A DNA stretch of 64,000 nucleotides, from assembly GCF_000185845.1 (NCBI RefSeq), contig NZ_GL629647.1:1063613-1127612 (forward strand), written 5' to 3'. Each line of letters starts with the position of its first letter. Within the stretch, counting starts at the first letter, position 1. This document shows, one piece after another, positions 42,799-51,120 of the stretch. A model generated the notes under the pieces. It worked only from the letters and a program-made list of their open reading frames with translations. It searched no databases and had not been told where the DNA came from. This DNA comes from Segatella salivae DSM 15606 (lineage in GTDB: Bacteria > Bacteroidota > Bacteroidia > Bacteroidales > Bacteroidaceae). A program made the position numbers and the translations under genes.

Positions 42799-43305
42799 TT
42801 AAGCTTTTTCGTCGTCATCATCGTCATTATCTTCGTCCACTTGAATGTCGGCGATTGGCAATTGACGGTCAATGAGCATACTAAATGATATGATTGTTTC
42901 ACTACGTGATAGCCCTAAAGGCTGCAATTTGTCGTGAATAATCTGCATCATATGGTGATTATTGCGCGCGTATAGCTTGATAAAGAGATCCATTCCGCCT
43001 GTAGTTGTGTGACATTCTACTACTTCAGGGATACGTTTTAAGGCATCAACCACGAGGTCATGCTTCTCTGGATTCTTCAAGTATAAAGCGATATAAGCGC
43101 ACGTTTCATAACCAATCTTCTCGGGATCTATAATAAATTGTGAGCCCTTTAGTACGCCAAGTGAAGTTAATTTCTGTATACGTTGATGGATAGCTGCCCC
43201 ACTTACATTACAGGCGCGCGCTACTTCAAGGAATGGAATGCGTGCATCCTCAGAAACAAGTCTAAGGATTTTCTTATCCAGTAAATCTAAATTATGATGT
43301 GACAT
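42799..43305 (-). CDS. Lrp/AsnC family transcriptional regulator
   Basis: A 168-residue regulator from ATG at 43305 (MSHHNLDLLDKKIL); the frame opens at 43356 but that is upstream of the promoter. N-terminal helix-turn-helix (ARIPFLEVARACNVSGAAIHQRIQKLTSLGVLKG) and C-terminal RAM ligand domain (TTGGMDLFIKLYARNNHHMMQIIHDKLQPLGLSRSETIISF). It should sense an amino acid and act as an octamer. An unusual acidic tail (DNDDDDDEKA) follows the RAM domain. The target genes are not obvious here. Confidence 0.9.
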   Translation of the reverse strand: MSHHNLDLLDKKILRLVSEDARIPFLEVARACNVSGAAIHQRIQKLTSLGVLKGSQFIIDPEKIGYETCAYIALYLKNPEKHDLVVDALKRIPEVVECHTTTGGMDLFIKLYARNNHHMMQIIHDKLQPLGLSRSETIISFSMLIDRQLPIADIQVDEDNDDDDDEKA

Positions 43306-43325
43306 GTTATATATTAATTTGCTTG

Positions 43326-43356
43326 CAAAGTTAGTATATTCGTTCGAATATTGCAA
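43326..43356 (-). promoter_or_regulatory. Sigma-ABfr promoter of the lrp-type gene
   Basis: TTG (complement of 43354-43356), 20-nt spacer, TAACTTTG (complement of 43326-43333). Leader of about 15 nt before the ATG at 43305. Confidence 0.75.
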
Positions 43357-43402
43357 CTTTATTTCTAATATAATGATAGATTGTTAGCTGATTTCACTTA
43401 AA

Positions 43403-43876
43403 TTAGTGCTTTGTTTCTATCGCAGAGTAATTTATCTTCAATGCTTTTGCTTGACGAAGTGCCTGTTTTACCTCATTAATAACACTCATTTTTGTTGCTT
43501 TATCGGCTTTAATGGAGACCGTCATCAACTGTTGATCCTCTGGAGAAAGACTGCTTTTTTCTGCCGAAATGTAATCAATGATTTCGCGAGGTGTAACATA
43601 TTTATCGTTCAACTGAATGCAAGAACCGTCAAAAATCAAAGCCTTTGCAGGATAATGAGCATTAGTTGGCCGGCCGATATGAATGTAACTAACGGCCGAT
43701 TTCTTTGTTAAGCGCGTGAGTTCTGTACCTTGTGGCACCCGATATTGTACCTTAAGAGTTTCCTTTCTCATGTGGGTTACTATCATGAAAAAGAACAAAA
43801 CAGAGAATATTAAGTCAGGAAGTGACGCGGTGTTTAAGCCTGGCATCTCATGAGAATGATGTCGAAACATACTCAT
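43403..43876 (-). CDS. ExbD/TolR family biopolymer transport protein (second copy)
   Basis: A 157-residue ExbD-type protein: short cytoplasmic start (MSMFRHHSHEMPGLNTASLPD), one transmembrane helix (LIFSVLFFFMIVTHM) carrying the conserved Asp before it (SLPDLIF) and a periplasmic domain. ExbD dimers sit inside the ExbB pentamer and convert proton flow into motion of TonB. It is the last gene of the operon and overlaps the first exbD by 4 nt. The two copies diverge outside the N-terminus and may form a heterodimer. Confidence 0.88.
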   Translation of the reverse strand: MSMFRHHSHEMPGLNTASLPDLIFSVLFFFMIVTHMRKETLKVQYRVPQGTELTRLTKKSAVSYIHIGRPTNAHYPAKALIFDGSCIQLNDKYVTPREIIDYISAEKSSLSPEDQQLMTVSIKADKATKMSVINEVKQALRQAKALKINYSAIETKH

Positions 43877-44406
43877 TTTGAACCTCCTTTCTGCGCCGTT
43901 CCATAAGTTTCAGCAACCCGTTGAGGACAAAGTGTCCGCAGTTGCTCGCGTTGTTGCGCCGTAAGTTGTTGGTAAGAGCGACCGAATTTGGCTTTAGCTG
44001 TGCGGTCACGCCATGTGCGATAGGCAGTAACAAGCGCATTTTGAACGTGAAAATAAGCATCATAACTCGACTCAGGATTAGCATCTAAGGTGATGAGATG
44101 ATTCTTTCCACGTGCTGTAATGAATTGAATAAGGCTTAAAGGAAGCTGTTTTTGCGTCATCGGTTTACCGTCAACAAGCAACTGATTCTGTGCCGTTATC
44201 TTGATTTCCAACAGCCGTTGGCGATTCACTTCAGTCTCATTTTGTTGCTGTTTGTGCTCCGCTGGCGGCAATTGTCTTGATAATCCCTTATCAATATCCA
44301 TGGAAGAAGCCACCAAAAAGAATATCAACAGCATGAAAGATATGTCTGCTGTAGACGTAGTATTCAGTCCCGGTACACTATGTTTCCTATGTTTAAACAT
44401 GCTCAC
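43873..44406 (-). CDS. ExbD/TolR family biopolymer transport protein (first copy)
   Basis: A 177-residue ExbD-type protein (MSMFKHRKHSVPGLNTTSTADISFMLLIFFLVASSM) with the conserved membrane Asp in STADISF. The C-terminal part is extended relative to E. coli ExbD and basic (DRTAKAKFGRSYQQLTAQQREQLRTLCPQ). The start is GTG at 44406, which keeps the MSMF start seen in its paralogue and overlaps the upstream stop as GTGA; ATG at 44400 is the alternative. Confidence 0.88.
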   Translation of the reverse strand: MSMFKHRKHSVPGLNTTSTADISFMLLIFFLVASSMDIDKGLSRQLPPAEHKQQQNETEVNRQRLLEIKITAQNQLLVDGKPMTQKQLPLSLIQFITARGKNHLITLDANPESSYDAYFHVQNALVTAYRTWRDRTAKAKFGRSYQQLTAQQREQLRTLCPQRVAETYGTAQKGGSK

Positions 44407-44918
44407 TTCTTTGCTCCTCTGTAATATTTTGTGGCTCCATAGATCACCGAACCTATGGCAACGAGTAACAATATGACTGAAGTATAGATGAACATATCAG
44501 CTGTTTTCAGCCAAAACCAATCGCCATAAGGATGTCCATTGACGCGCATGGCACGACCAGATGATAGGAGAAACGACACGATTACAATGCCAACAGTACC
44601 TAAAACAACGCTCCGTGAGATGCGAGCGGCAGGCACATTGTTCTCTATTCCATTACCCCCGCCACGCAAACGATAAACACTTCGCACAACAGCCCATATC
44701 GAAAGAGCTAACGCAAGCACTGCCAACAGTGGCATAAATATCAACAATAAGTCAGTGAAAAGAGGTGCATTGAAACTCGGATTGTCTGCAAACGGACGGT
44801 CATATCCCACACAATAGAACAACAAAAACACCAAAACCGTGAGCGATATCAATAGATAAAGCACACGTTGTGATATCTTTTCCGTTGGCCAATGCCTTAT
44901 ATTGCTCAGTCTTAACAT
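44403..44918 (-). CDS. Unrecognised membrane protein between exbB and exbD
   Basis: A 171-residue protein with four hydrophobic segments (about 20-38, 54-75, 100-120, 140-160) and short charged loops. It overlaps exbB by 7 nt and exbD by 4 nt, so it is certainly made together with the Exb proteins. Not recognised; by position it may be a lineage-specific extra component of the ExbBD motor in this lineage. Confidence 0.7.
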   Translation of the reverse strand: MLRLSNIRHWPTEKISQRVLYLLISLTVLVFLLFYCVGYDRPFADNPSFNAPLFTDLLLIFMPLLAVLALALSIWAVVRSVYRLRGGGNGIENNVPAARISRSVVLGTVGIVIVSFLLSSGRAMRVNGHPYGDWFWLKTADMFIYTSVILLLVAIGSVIYGATKYYRGAKK

Positions 44919-45760
44919 TCTTTCTTTAACTTATATTTCATCACAATATCCAATAAAGAGATAGCGCTTTCCTCCATTTGTGACGTGATGTGTTCAATCT
45001 TTGAAAGGATATAATTGTAGAATATCTGTAGAATCAGCGCCACAATAATACCAAATATGGTCGTCAGTAAGGCCACTTTCATACCCGAAGCCACGATAGT
45101 TGGGCTGATGTCTCCAGCCGTTTGAATCTGATCAAAGGCCATAACCATGCCGATAACTGTACCTAAGAATCCCAAAGAAGGAGCCATAGCAATGAACAAA
45201 GTAATCCAAGAGCAACCCTTTTCTAAGTTGGATGACTGCACCGAACCATAGGAAACAACAGATCGTTCGATGTTATCTATACTCTCGTTTATACGTTCTA
45301 AACCTTGGAAACAGATAGAAGCGACAGGCCCACGAGTATTCCTACACAACGCTTTTGCACCCTCTATATCACCTTGCATGATGCTATTGTCAAGGTCATT
45401 CATAAACTTTTTCGCATTGATTTCAGACAAACTGAGATATATAATACGTTCAATACAGAAAGCAAGTCCTATGACTAAGGCCAAAGCTACAAGCGACATA
45501 AAGCCTGCATCGCCTTCAATAAACTTGGTTTTCAAGGCTTGATGGAAGCCCTCGCTGGTCACTCCATCACCTAATAACGCACTACTATCTGCTGCAGCCT
45601 CATCCAATTGCGCTGCAAGGGCATCGTCATTTGCCGATGAATCAACTGCCGTTGTATCTGCTTTTGCTTGTTTTACACTCTTGTTCTGTGCTGTTACAGG
45701 GCCACAAGACATGGCTGTTAGCAGCAAAAGCAGGACAATACGTGCCATAAAATGTTTCAT
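44912..45760 (-). CDS. ExbB/TolQ/MotA family proton channel protein
   Basis: A 282-residue ExbB-type protein. Unlike E. coli ExbB it starts with a signal peptide (MKHFMARIVLLLLLTAMSCGPVTAQ) and an acidic, Ala/Asp-rich periplasmic stretch (about 30-75). Then come the three membrane helices and the hallmark SLGFLGTVIGMVMAFDQIQTAGDISPTIVASGMKVALLTTIFGIIVALILQIFYNYI. The pentamer uses the proton gradient to energise TonB. It lies 15 nt after tatD in the same operon. Confidence 0.9.
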   Translation of the reverse strand: MKHFMARIVLLLLLTAMSCGPVTAQNKSVKQAKADTTAVDSSANDDALAAQLDEAAADSSALLGDGVTSEGFHQALKTKFIEGDAGFMSLVALALVIGLAFCIERIIYLSLSEINAKKFMNDLDNSIMQGDIEGAKALCRNTRGPVASICFQGLERINESIDNIERSVVSYGSVQSSNLEKGCSWITLFIAMAPSLGFLGTVIGMVMAFDQIQTAGDISPTIVASGMKVALLTTIFGIIVALILQIFYNYILSKIEHITSQMEESAISLLDIVMKYKLKKEC

Positions 45761-45775
45761 CTTTATTTCTGTTTA

Positions 45776-46552
45776 TTATATTTTTGTGAATATACGCTTT
45801 ACATTTTCTTCTGTCACACGCGCCACTTCATCAGCTGAAACCCCATAAACTTCAGCCAACTTCTCTAATACCAACCTCACAAAAGCACTTTCATTGCGCT
45901 CTCCACGATGTGGAACGGGTGTCATATATGGACTATCTGTCTCTAAGACTATACGCTCAAGAGGCACTGAAGCAGGTAAATCCTCACGCAGATGACTACT
46001 CTTAAACGTCAACACTCCACCGATTCCAAGTGCAAATTTGTCAAATTGTAGCAGCTGTTCTGCCTCTTTTTGATTGCCCGTAAAGCAATGAAAAACTCCT
46101 CCAACAAGTTGCTTTTCATAACGTTTCAAGATGTGTACCAACTCATTTTGAGCCTTCCGACAATGTATCATCAATGGAAGCTGCGCCTCAATTGCCCATT
46201 CTACCTGTGCTTCAAAAGCCAAAAGCTGTTGTGATTCAAAGGTTCTGTCCCAATAAAAGTCAAGTCCTACCTCACCAATGGCTATGAAATCAGCATCATG
46301 AAAGTGTGATTTTATCTTGTCAAGCTGGTCCTTCCAATCTGCTTTTACCTCCTCGGGATGCAATCCTATCATAGGATAAGCATAGCCAGGAAACTGCCGA
46401 CACACGGCAACAACACTGTCAACAGACTTCAAGTCAATAGCAGGAATGAACACACGCCCTACTCCTTGTTCCTTCGCACGACGGATTACATCGGGCAAAT
46501 CGTTCTTAAACTCGTCGCCATCTAAATGTGTATGTGTATCTGTAAATATCAT
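45776..46552 (-). CDS. tatD: TatD family metal-dependent DNase
   Basis: A 258-residue TIM-barrel hydrolase from ATG at 46552 (MIFTDTHTHLDGDEF); the 20 upstream codons overlap the preceding gene and are unlikely. Metal ligands: THTHLD, GEVGLDFYWD, PLMIHCRKAQ, VFHCFTGN and LETDSPYMTPVPHRG. Family members are 3'-5' exonucleases or D-aminoacyl-tRNA-type hydrolases in quality control. It sits 2 nt after the unknown protein gene. Confidence 0.92.
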   Translation of the reverse strand: MIFTDTHTHLDGDEFKNDLPDVIRRAKEQGVGRVFIPAIDLKSVDSVVAVCRQFPGYAYPMIGLHPEEVKADWKDQLDKIKSHFHDADFIAIGEVGLDFYWDRTFESQQLLAFEAQVEWAIEAQLPLMIHCRKAQNELVHILKRYEKQLVGGVFHCFTGNQKEAEQLLQFDKFALGIGGVLTFKSSHLREDLPASVPLERIVLETDSPYMTPVPHRGERNESAFVRLVLEKLAEVYGVSADEVARVTEENVKRIFTKI

Positions 46553-46554
46553 TT

Positions 46555-47256
46555 TTAATATAAATGTTCCTCGTTTCGTCGATAATAATAAATCACTCCA
46601 CACTTCCGACACTGCTCAAACCTTACCTCGGGAGGTTCATTTTGGAAGTGTGCCTCTATCTGATTCCACAGTTCAAGAATGATTTCGTCGACCTTAGGAC
46701 GTAGTTCTTGCACCTTTTCTAAAGCCATCTGCGTTTGCTGTTTCAATCTAAGCTGCTGCTCGTATGCCTCATTAAAGATATCAAAATGCGTCGAAACCAT
46801 ACCAATAGTTGGGTTATATATGGCTCTGCCTCCTTGCGAAAGGCGTTTCTTTTCGCCTTCTATAATCTTTGGTCCCCAATCAAGTAATCCCTCAACCGAT
46901 TTGAGATTGGCAGGCAAAGCCGTTGCCGTCTCTTCCAAACCATATAGCTTCAGCTGAGTCTTTCGTATCTCTCCACGCTCTACTGCCATAAGCAATACCT
47001 GGATAAAATGACCGACATACATCATCGCTTTGCGTTGAGGTTTCTCCACATAAGGTGCTCTTCGCGTCTGCACTTGCAATTGAAGAGCATATTGATCGAC
47101 TGCAGTCTTGAGCTGATTGTAAGCAGGTTGGGCTACATTCATCGTCTTCCAGTCGATAAATCTACCATTAACAGTGTAGAGACTATCGTTATCAAGCAAG
47201 GTCTTTAATGCCTTAAGTCTGCTTGCATCCGTTTTAGGTAATCGTCTATAGGGCAT
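46555..47256 (-). CDS. Conserved protein of unknown function with C-terminal CxxC
   Basis: A 233-residue mainly helical protein with no domain I can name. It is soluble and contains PYVEKPQRKAMMYVGHFIQVLLMAVERGEI and, near the C-terminus, RFEQCRKCGVIYYYRRNEEHLY with a single CxxC that could bind metal as a dimer. It sits tightly between the polyprenyl synthase and tatD (25 and 2 nt). Similar proteins are common in Bacteroidales. Confidence 0.7.
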   Translation of the reverse strand: MPYRRLPKTDASRLKALKTLLDNDSLYTVNGRFIDWKTMNVAQPAYNQLKTAVDQYALQLQVQTRRAPYVEKPQRKAMMYVGHFIQVLLMAVERGEIRKTQLKLYGLEETATALPANLKSVEGLLDWGPKIIEGEKKRLSQGGRAIYNPTIGMVSTHFDIFNEAYEQQLRLKQQTQMALEKVQELRPKVDEIILELWNQIEAHFQNEPPEVRFEQCRKCGVIYYYRRNEEHLY

Positions 47257-47281
47257 GATTTACGTCTTGAAATAGGCTCAA

Positions 47282-48253
47282 TTAATACGTTCTGTGCATC
47301 ATATTTTGAACATAATGCCGCAATTCTGTCTTGCGTTTATCGTCAACTTGCACGGCATCAAGATACTTTTTACTTTCTTCAAAGAAATGGGTTATCTGCT
47401 CATTTGCCAGCTTATCAACACCCACCTTATTATATATAGCCGTTACTGCGGCCACTTTCTCATCGTTGTTAAACGTTTCTGCCTCCATCCAATGCTGCAG
47501 TTCTCGGCGCTGTTCGCTATTAGCCAAGTTGTAAGCATTAATGAGCATGTAGGTCTTTTTATTGCAAATGATGTCTCCTCCAATCTTCTTTCCAAAGACT
47601 TTTGGGTCGCCATAGACATCAAGATAATCGTCTTGAAGTTGAAAAGCAAGTCCAATTTGCTCACCAAACTTATACAAATAGTCCTGATCTTGCTTTGAAG
47701 CACCCGCCAAAATAGCCCCAATCTTGAGGGCACAAGCCAGTAACACGCTCGTTTTTAGACGTATCATCTCGATATATTCAGCTTCAGTGACATCGTTACG
47801 AGTTTCAAAATCCATGTCGTATTGCTGCCCTTCACCAATCTCTAAGGCTGTTTCGGTGAAGGTATGAAGTACATCTGACAAATAGATTTGACTGCATTGA
47901 GCAATACGTTCATAGGCAAGAACCAGCATAGAATCACCGCTAAGAATCGCTGTATTGGCATTCCATTTACGATGAACTGTTTCATGTCCACGCCTCATCT
48001 CAGCGTTATCCATGAGGTCATCGTGTAATAAGGTGTAGTTATGATAGGTTTCTAATCCGCACGCCGGCATGAGAATAGACTCTACATCGTCTTTAAACAG
48101 CCCATAAGCCAATAGCATCAACACGGGCCTTATACGCTTTCCACCCATTGAAAGCACATATTTCACGGGGTCATACAGGCCACTTGGCTTGCGGTCATAC
48201 CTTAGCTTGCTTAGAAAGTCGTTGACTTTCACTAATAATTCATCAGCATTCAT
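47282..48253 (-). CDS. Polyprenyl (isoprenoid) diphosphate synthase
   Basis: A 323-residue trans-isoprenyl synthase of the FPP/GGPP type. The first aspartate-rich motif is LLHDDLMDNAEMRRGHETVH and the second FQLQDDYLDVYGDPKVFGKKIGGDI; GGKRIRPVL and KTSVLLACALKIGAIL are also typical. It could be farnesyl, geranylgeranyl or a longer-chain synthase for menaquinone or undecaprenyl phosphate; chain length is not decidable here. It starts 1 nt after the tonB stop. Confidence 0.92.
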   Translation of the reverse strand: MNADELLVKVNDFLSKLRYDRKPSGLYDPVKYVLSMGGKRIRPVLMLLAYGLFKDDVESILMPACGLETYHNYTLLHDDLMDNAEMRRGHETVHRKWNANTAILSGDSMLVLAYERIAQCSQIYLSDVLHTFTETALEIGEGQQYDMDFETRNDVTEAEYIEMIRLKTSVLLACALKIGAILAGASKQDQDYLYKFGEQIGLAFQLQDDYLDVYGDPKVFGKKIGGDIICNKKTYMLINAYNLANSEQRRELQHWMEAETFNNDEKVAAVTAIYNKVGVDKLANEQITHFFEESKKYLDAVQVDDKRKTELRHYVQNMMHRTY

Positions 48254-48254
48254 G

Positions 48255-48980
48255 TTATAACTTAAAGTTTATCGGAATCGCAAACAGCGTCCGACAAGGT
48301 TTATTTTTGTCTATACCGGGCTTCCATTTTGGCATCATTCGCACAACACGTAAAGCCTCTTGATCAAGCAAAGGATCTACACTTCGCTCCACCTTTTCAT
48401 TCGTTATAGACCCATCTTTGTTGATAATAAACGACACAACGACCTTGCCTTCAAGGCGCTGTTTCTGTGCCAACACGGGATAATGTAAGTTCTTTGTGAG
48501 CCACTTCATAAACTCAACCATGCCTCCCGGGAATTCAGGCAGCTTCTCAACAATACGGAAATGCAATGGGTTATCATTCTCGTCAACAGCTACCTGGGAT
48601 TGAGCTGTGGTGGTGTTTGACTCATCTTGCGTGTTTGTACGCACGTTTTCACCGCCCACTCCCTGTGTCATATCGCCATTGTTCGGACTGATTTTATCGC
48701 CTAACTTAGGGTTTCCGTCAACAGCTTTGAGTTTTTCGGTAACCGCATGTGAGGCAGAACCCGATGCAACCGAAATCATATCGCGCGTATCCATGGCAGG
48801 CATGAGCTCGATATCTTGGCTCATATCATCGGTTGTTTCATTGTTGTGCTCGTCTGATGTGGGTGCAGAGGTATACTCAAAACTCACATAAAGCAAAGCC
48901 AACACAAACACTAACCCCAACAGAAAGTTTGTTATCCGCTGGTGTTCCAAGTCTGCTTGATATGATTTCTTTTTCTCCAC
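48255..48980 (-). CDS. tonB: TonB family energy transducer, probable GTG start
   Basis: About 242 residues from the GTG at 48980. The anchor helix is FLLGLVFVLALLYVSFEYT, a Thr/Asp/Asn-rich linker follows (about 45-140) and the C-terminal domain has FPGGMVEFMKWLTKNLHYPVLAQKQRLEGKVVVSFIINKDGSITNEKVERSVDPLLDQEALRVV, a TonB_C domain. There is no ATG at all before the anchor. The frame could start at TTG 49055, but the usual Bacteroidetes beginning is M-E-x-K-K-S-x-x-A-D-L-E, matched by (V)EKKKSYQADLEHQ, which fixes GTG 48980. It heads the operon with exbB and exbD further down. Confidence 0.85.
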   Translation of the reverse strand: MEKKKSYQADLEHQRITNFLLGLVFVLALLYVSFEYTSAPTSDEHNNETTDDMSQDIELMPAMDTRDMISVASGSASHAVTEKLKAVDGNPKLGDKISPNNGDMTQGVGGENVRTNTQDESNTTTAQSQVAVDENDNPLHFRIVEKLPEFPGGMVEFMKWLTKNLHYPVLAQKQRLEGKVVVSFIINKDGSITNEKVERSVDPLLDQEALRVVRMMPKWKPGIDKNKPCRTLFAIPINFKL

Positions 48981-49038
48981 GCTGTGCAAAATCCATTTTC
49001 TTTCGCCACGGCTGATGGCTGATTCACTCACCACCACT

Positions 49039-49061
49039 AACACATTGTTATTCAATGTGTT
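49039..49061. promoter_or_regulatory. 9-bp perfect palindrome upstream of tonB
   Basis: AACACATTG (49039-49047) and CAATGTGTT (49053-49061) around 5 nt. With tonB starting at 48980 it lies about 60-80 nt upstream in the promoter or leader region, the right place for an operator. Confidence 0.5.
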
Positions 49062-49084
49062 TCAGATAGCCGTGCAATCTACGC

Positions 49085-49103
49085 CATTTCGTCTCACAAA
49101 ATG
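49085..49103 (+). repeat. 19-nt dispersed intergenic motif, copy 5
   Basis: CATTTCGTCTCACAAAATG, in the divergent gap between tonB and porQ, 26 nt before copy 6. Confidence 0.6.
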
Positions 49104-49128
49104 CCTCATTTCATCGTTTAATTAAGGC

Positions 49129-49147
49129 CATTTCATCCACTAAAATG
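49129..49147 (+). repeat. 19-nt dispersed intergenic motif, copy 6
   Basis: CATTTCATCCACTAAAATG, same strand as copy 5; starts are 44 nt apart, near four helical turns. Confidence 0.6.
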
Positions 49148-49269
49148 ACGCAATTCGAAAGCCTCTTTAAGGCAGTTCAAATGCTCACCCCATTGATAGG
49201 GTGCTCACATTACCTGCAAAGGGCTTCACATTGTAAGGCAAAATTAATGCTTATATTTGAAAAAAAACG

Positions 49270-49277
49270 TATCTTTG
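49270..49277 (+). promoter_or_regulatory. -7 box for porQ-cmk
   Basis: TATCTTTG, 22 nt before the porQ ATG. No TTG box at the standard distance. Confidence 0.5.
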
Positions 49278-49298
49278 TCGAATAATTAGGAAAATTAA

Positions 49299-50246
49299 AT
49301 GAAAATAACTGCATTCGCACTTCTATTAATTCTAAGCGTGACTCCATCCAAAGCGCAGGATAGTCAGACGGGATTTAACTTCCTAAGACTACCAGTTAGT
49401 GCTCACGCGGCAGCCATTGGAGGAGACAATATCACGATGATTGAGGATGACGAAGCACTCATTTTCAACAACCCTTCGTTGCTTTCGAGCGTCTCAGATA
49501 AGTCAATCAACCTCAACTTTATGCACTATATGCGTGGTGCAAACATGGCAAGTGCGGCCTTCAATCGTAACATTGGAGAGCATGCTTCATGGGCTTTGTC
49601 GGCACAATATCTTGATTATGGCAAGATGAAAGAGGTCGATGCAGACAACGTTCAAACGGGAGAATTCAACGCAAAAGATATCTCTTTGGCAGGTTATTTC
49701 TCGTATATGCTCGCCGAAAAGCTTGCTGGTGGCATCGCAATGAAGGTCATAACATCCTATATTGGAGACTATAACTCCATCGCAATGGGTGTCGATTTAG
49801 GACTTAACTACTATGACAGTGACCATGAATGGAGCGTCTCTTTAGTCGCTAAAAACCTTGGAGGACAACTCAAATCTTACGTTGATCGATACGACAAAAT
49901 GCCTTTAGATGTTCAGTTAGGAGTTTCAAAACAGCTCACGAGTACACCGATAAGGCTTTCTGCAACGATAGTAGACATGAATCATTGGAACTACAAACTA
50001 ATCGATCATCTCATAGTAGGCGCCGACGCATATCTATCAGAAAGCTTCTGGATTGGACTCGGATATAACTTCCGAAGAGCACATGAGATGCGCATCTTCG
50101 ACACATCTGGTGAGGCAAAAAGCCATGGGGCAGGCTTCAGTATGGGTGCAGGCTTGAACTTAGAGCGGTTCAAACTCAACCTCGCTTATGGCAAATATCA
50201 CGTTAGTAACAATTCAATCATCATCAATATTGCATATACTTTATGA
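49299..50246 (+). CDS. porQ: Type IX secretion system outer-membrane protein PorQ
   Basis: A 315-residue beta-barrel protein with signal peptide MKITAFALLLILSVTPSKAQ and the PorV/PorQ family start FLRLPVSAHAAAIGGDNITMIEDDEALIFNNPSLLS, then alternating strand patterns to the C-terminal IINIAYTL. In Porphyromonas and Prevotella PorQ, with PorU, PorV and PorZ, forms the attachment complex that cleaves and anchors type IX cargo at the cell surface. A following cmk gene is a familiar neighbour. The stop overlaps cmk as ATGA. Confidence 0.88.
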   Translation: MKITAFALLLILSVTPSKAQDSQTGFNFLRLPVSAHAAAIGGDNITMIEDDEALIFNNPSLLSSVSDKSINLNFMHYMRGANMASAAFNRNIGEHASWALSAQYLDYGKMKEVDADNVQTGEFNAKDISLAGYFSYMLAEKLAGGIAMKVITSYIGDYNSIAMGVDLGLNYYDSDHEWSVSLVAKNLGGQLKSYVDRYDKMPLDVQLGVSKQLTSTPIRLSATIVDMNHWNYKLIDHLIVGADAYLSESFWIGLGYNFRRAHEMRIFDTSGEAKSHGAGFSMGAGLNLERFKLNLAYGKYHVSNNSIIINIAYTL

Positions 50247-50935
50247 AGAAAATCACTATCGCCATTGATGGTTTCTCGTCATGTGGCAAGAGCACTATGG
50301 CCAAAGATCTGGCTAAACAGTTAGGATATATCTATGTAGATACAGGCGCAATGTATCGTGCAGTGACGCTATTCGCCATGCAACATGGGCTCTTCAATGC
50401 CGACGGCAGTGTCAAAACACAGGACCTTCAGCAACAAATGAGCCATATAAACATAACGTTTAAGTTCAACAAACTCACGGGAAGACCAGACACTTATCTT
50501 AATAATGAGCTCGTAGAAAGCAACATTCGAACGCTTGAAGTGAGTAATCACGTGAGCCAGATTGCTGCAATCCCCTTCGTGAGAGAAGCCATGGTAGCGC
50601 AACAACAGCGTTTAGGTAAGGACAAAGCTGTGGTGATGGACGGACGAGATATAGGCACTGTGGTGTTCCCTGAGGCTGAGTTGAAGGTGTTTGTTACGGC
50701 ATCTGCTGAGGTAAGAGCACAGCGCCGATATGATGAACTCAAAGAAAAGGGCATGCCTGCCGACTTTAACGACATTCTGAAAAACGTCGAAGAACGCGAT
50801 TATCTCGATAGTCATCGCGAGGTAAGTCCATTGCGTAAGGCGCCCGATGCCATCGAATTAGACAATAGTCACATGACCATTGCCGAACAAAGTGACTGGC
50901 TCATGAAGCTGGTTAAAGAGAGAATCGGTGAATAG
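50243..50935 (+). CDS. cmk: Cytidylate kinase
   Basis: A 230-residue CMP/dCMP kinase. P-loop IAIDGFSSCGKSTMAKDLAKQLG, then YVDTGAMYRAVTLFAMQ, the family-specific CMP-binding MDGRDIGTVVFPEAELKVFVTASAEVRAQRRYDEL and ERDYLDSHREVSPLRKAPDAIELDNSHMTI. Length is right. It overlaps porQ by 4 nt; the pairing is by position only, as cmk makes CDP for nucleotide metabolism. Confidence 0.95.
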   Translation: MKKITIAIDGFSSCGKSTMAKDLAKQLGYIYVDTGAMYRAVTLFAMQHGLFNADGSVKTQDLQQQMSHINITFKFNKLTGRPDTYLNNELVESNIRTLEVSNHVSQIAAIPFVREAMVAQQQRLGKDKAVVMDGRDIGTVVFPEAELKVFVTASAEVRAQRRYDELKEKGMPADFNDILKNVEERDYLDSHREVSPLRKAPDAIELDNSHMTIAEQSDWLMKLVKERIGE

Positions 50936-51010
50936 AAGCATGAAACAAATCATGAAAACGTTGCTAACAATCTATTCATTACTATCAAAACATAAAACAA
51001 TATAAAATGA

Positions 51011-51051
51011 AATAGGATTTCTACCATTATAGATTGAGTAGAAATCCTATT
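51011..51051. terminator. Terminator after porQ-cmk
   Basis: Perfect 14-bp stem AATAGGATTTCTAC with 51038-51051, 13-nt loop, then ATTTTTATCC on the plus strand. A second short hairpin near 51094-51116 sits just beyond the GH97 stop and may serve that gene. Confidence 0.8.
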
Positions 51052-51120
51052 ATTTTTATCCTATAAGTAAATAGAAAATAGGTCACAAAACCTATCGTGA
51101 AGCGCAACGCTTCCACGCAC

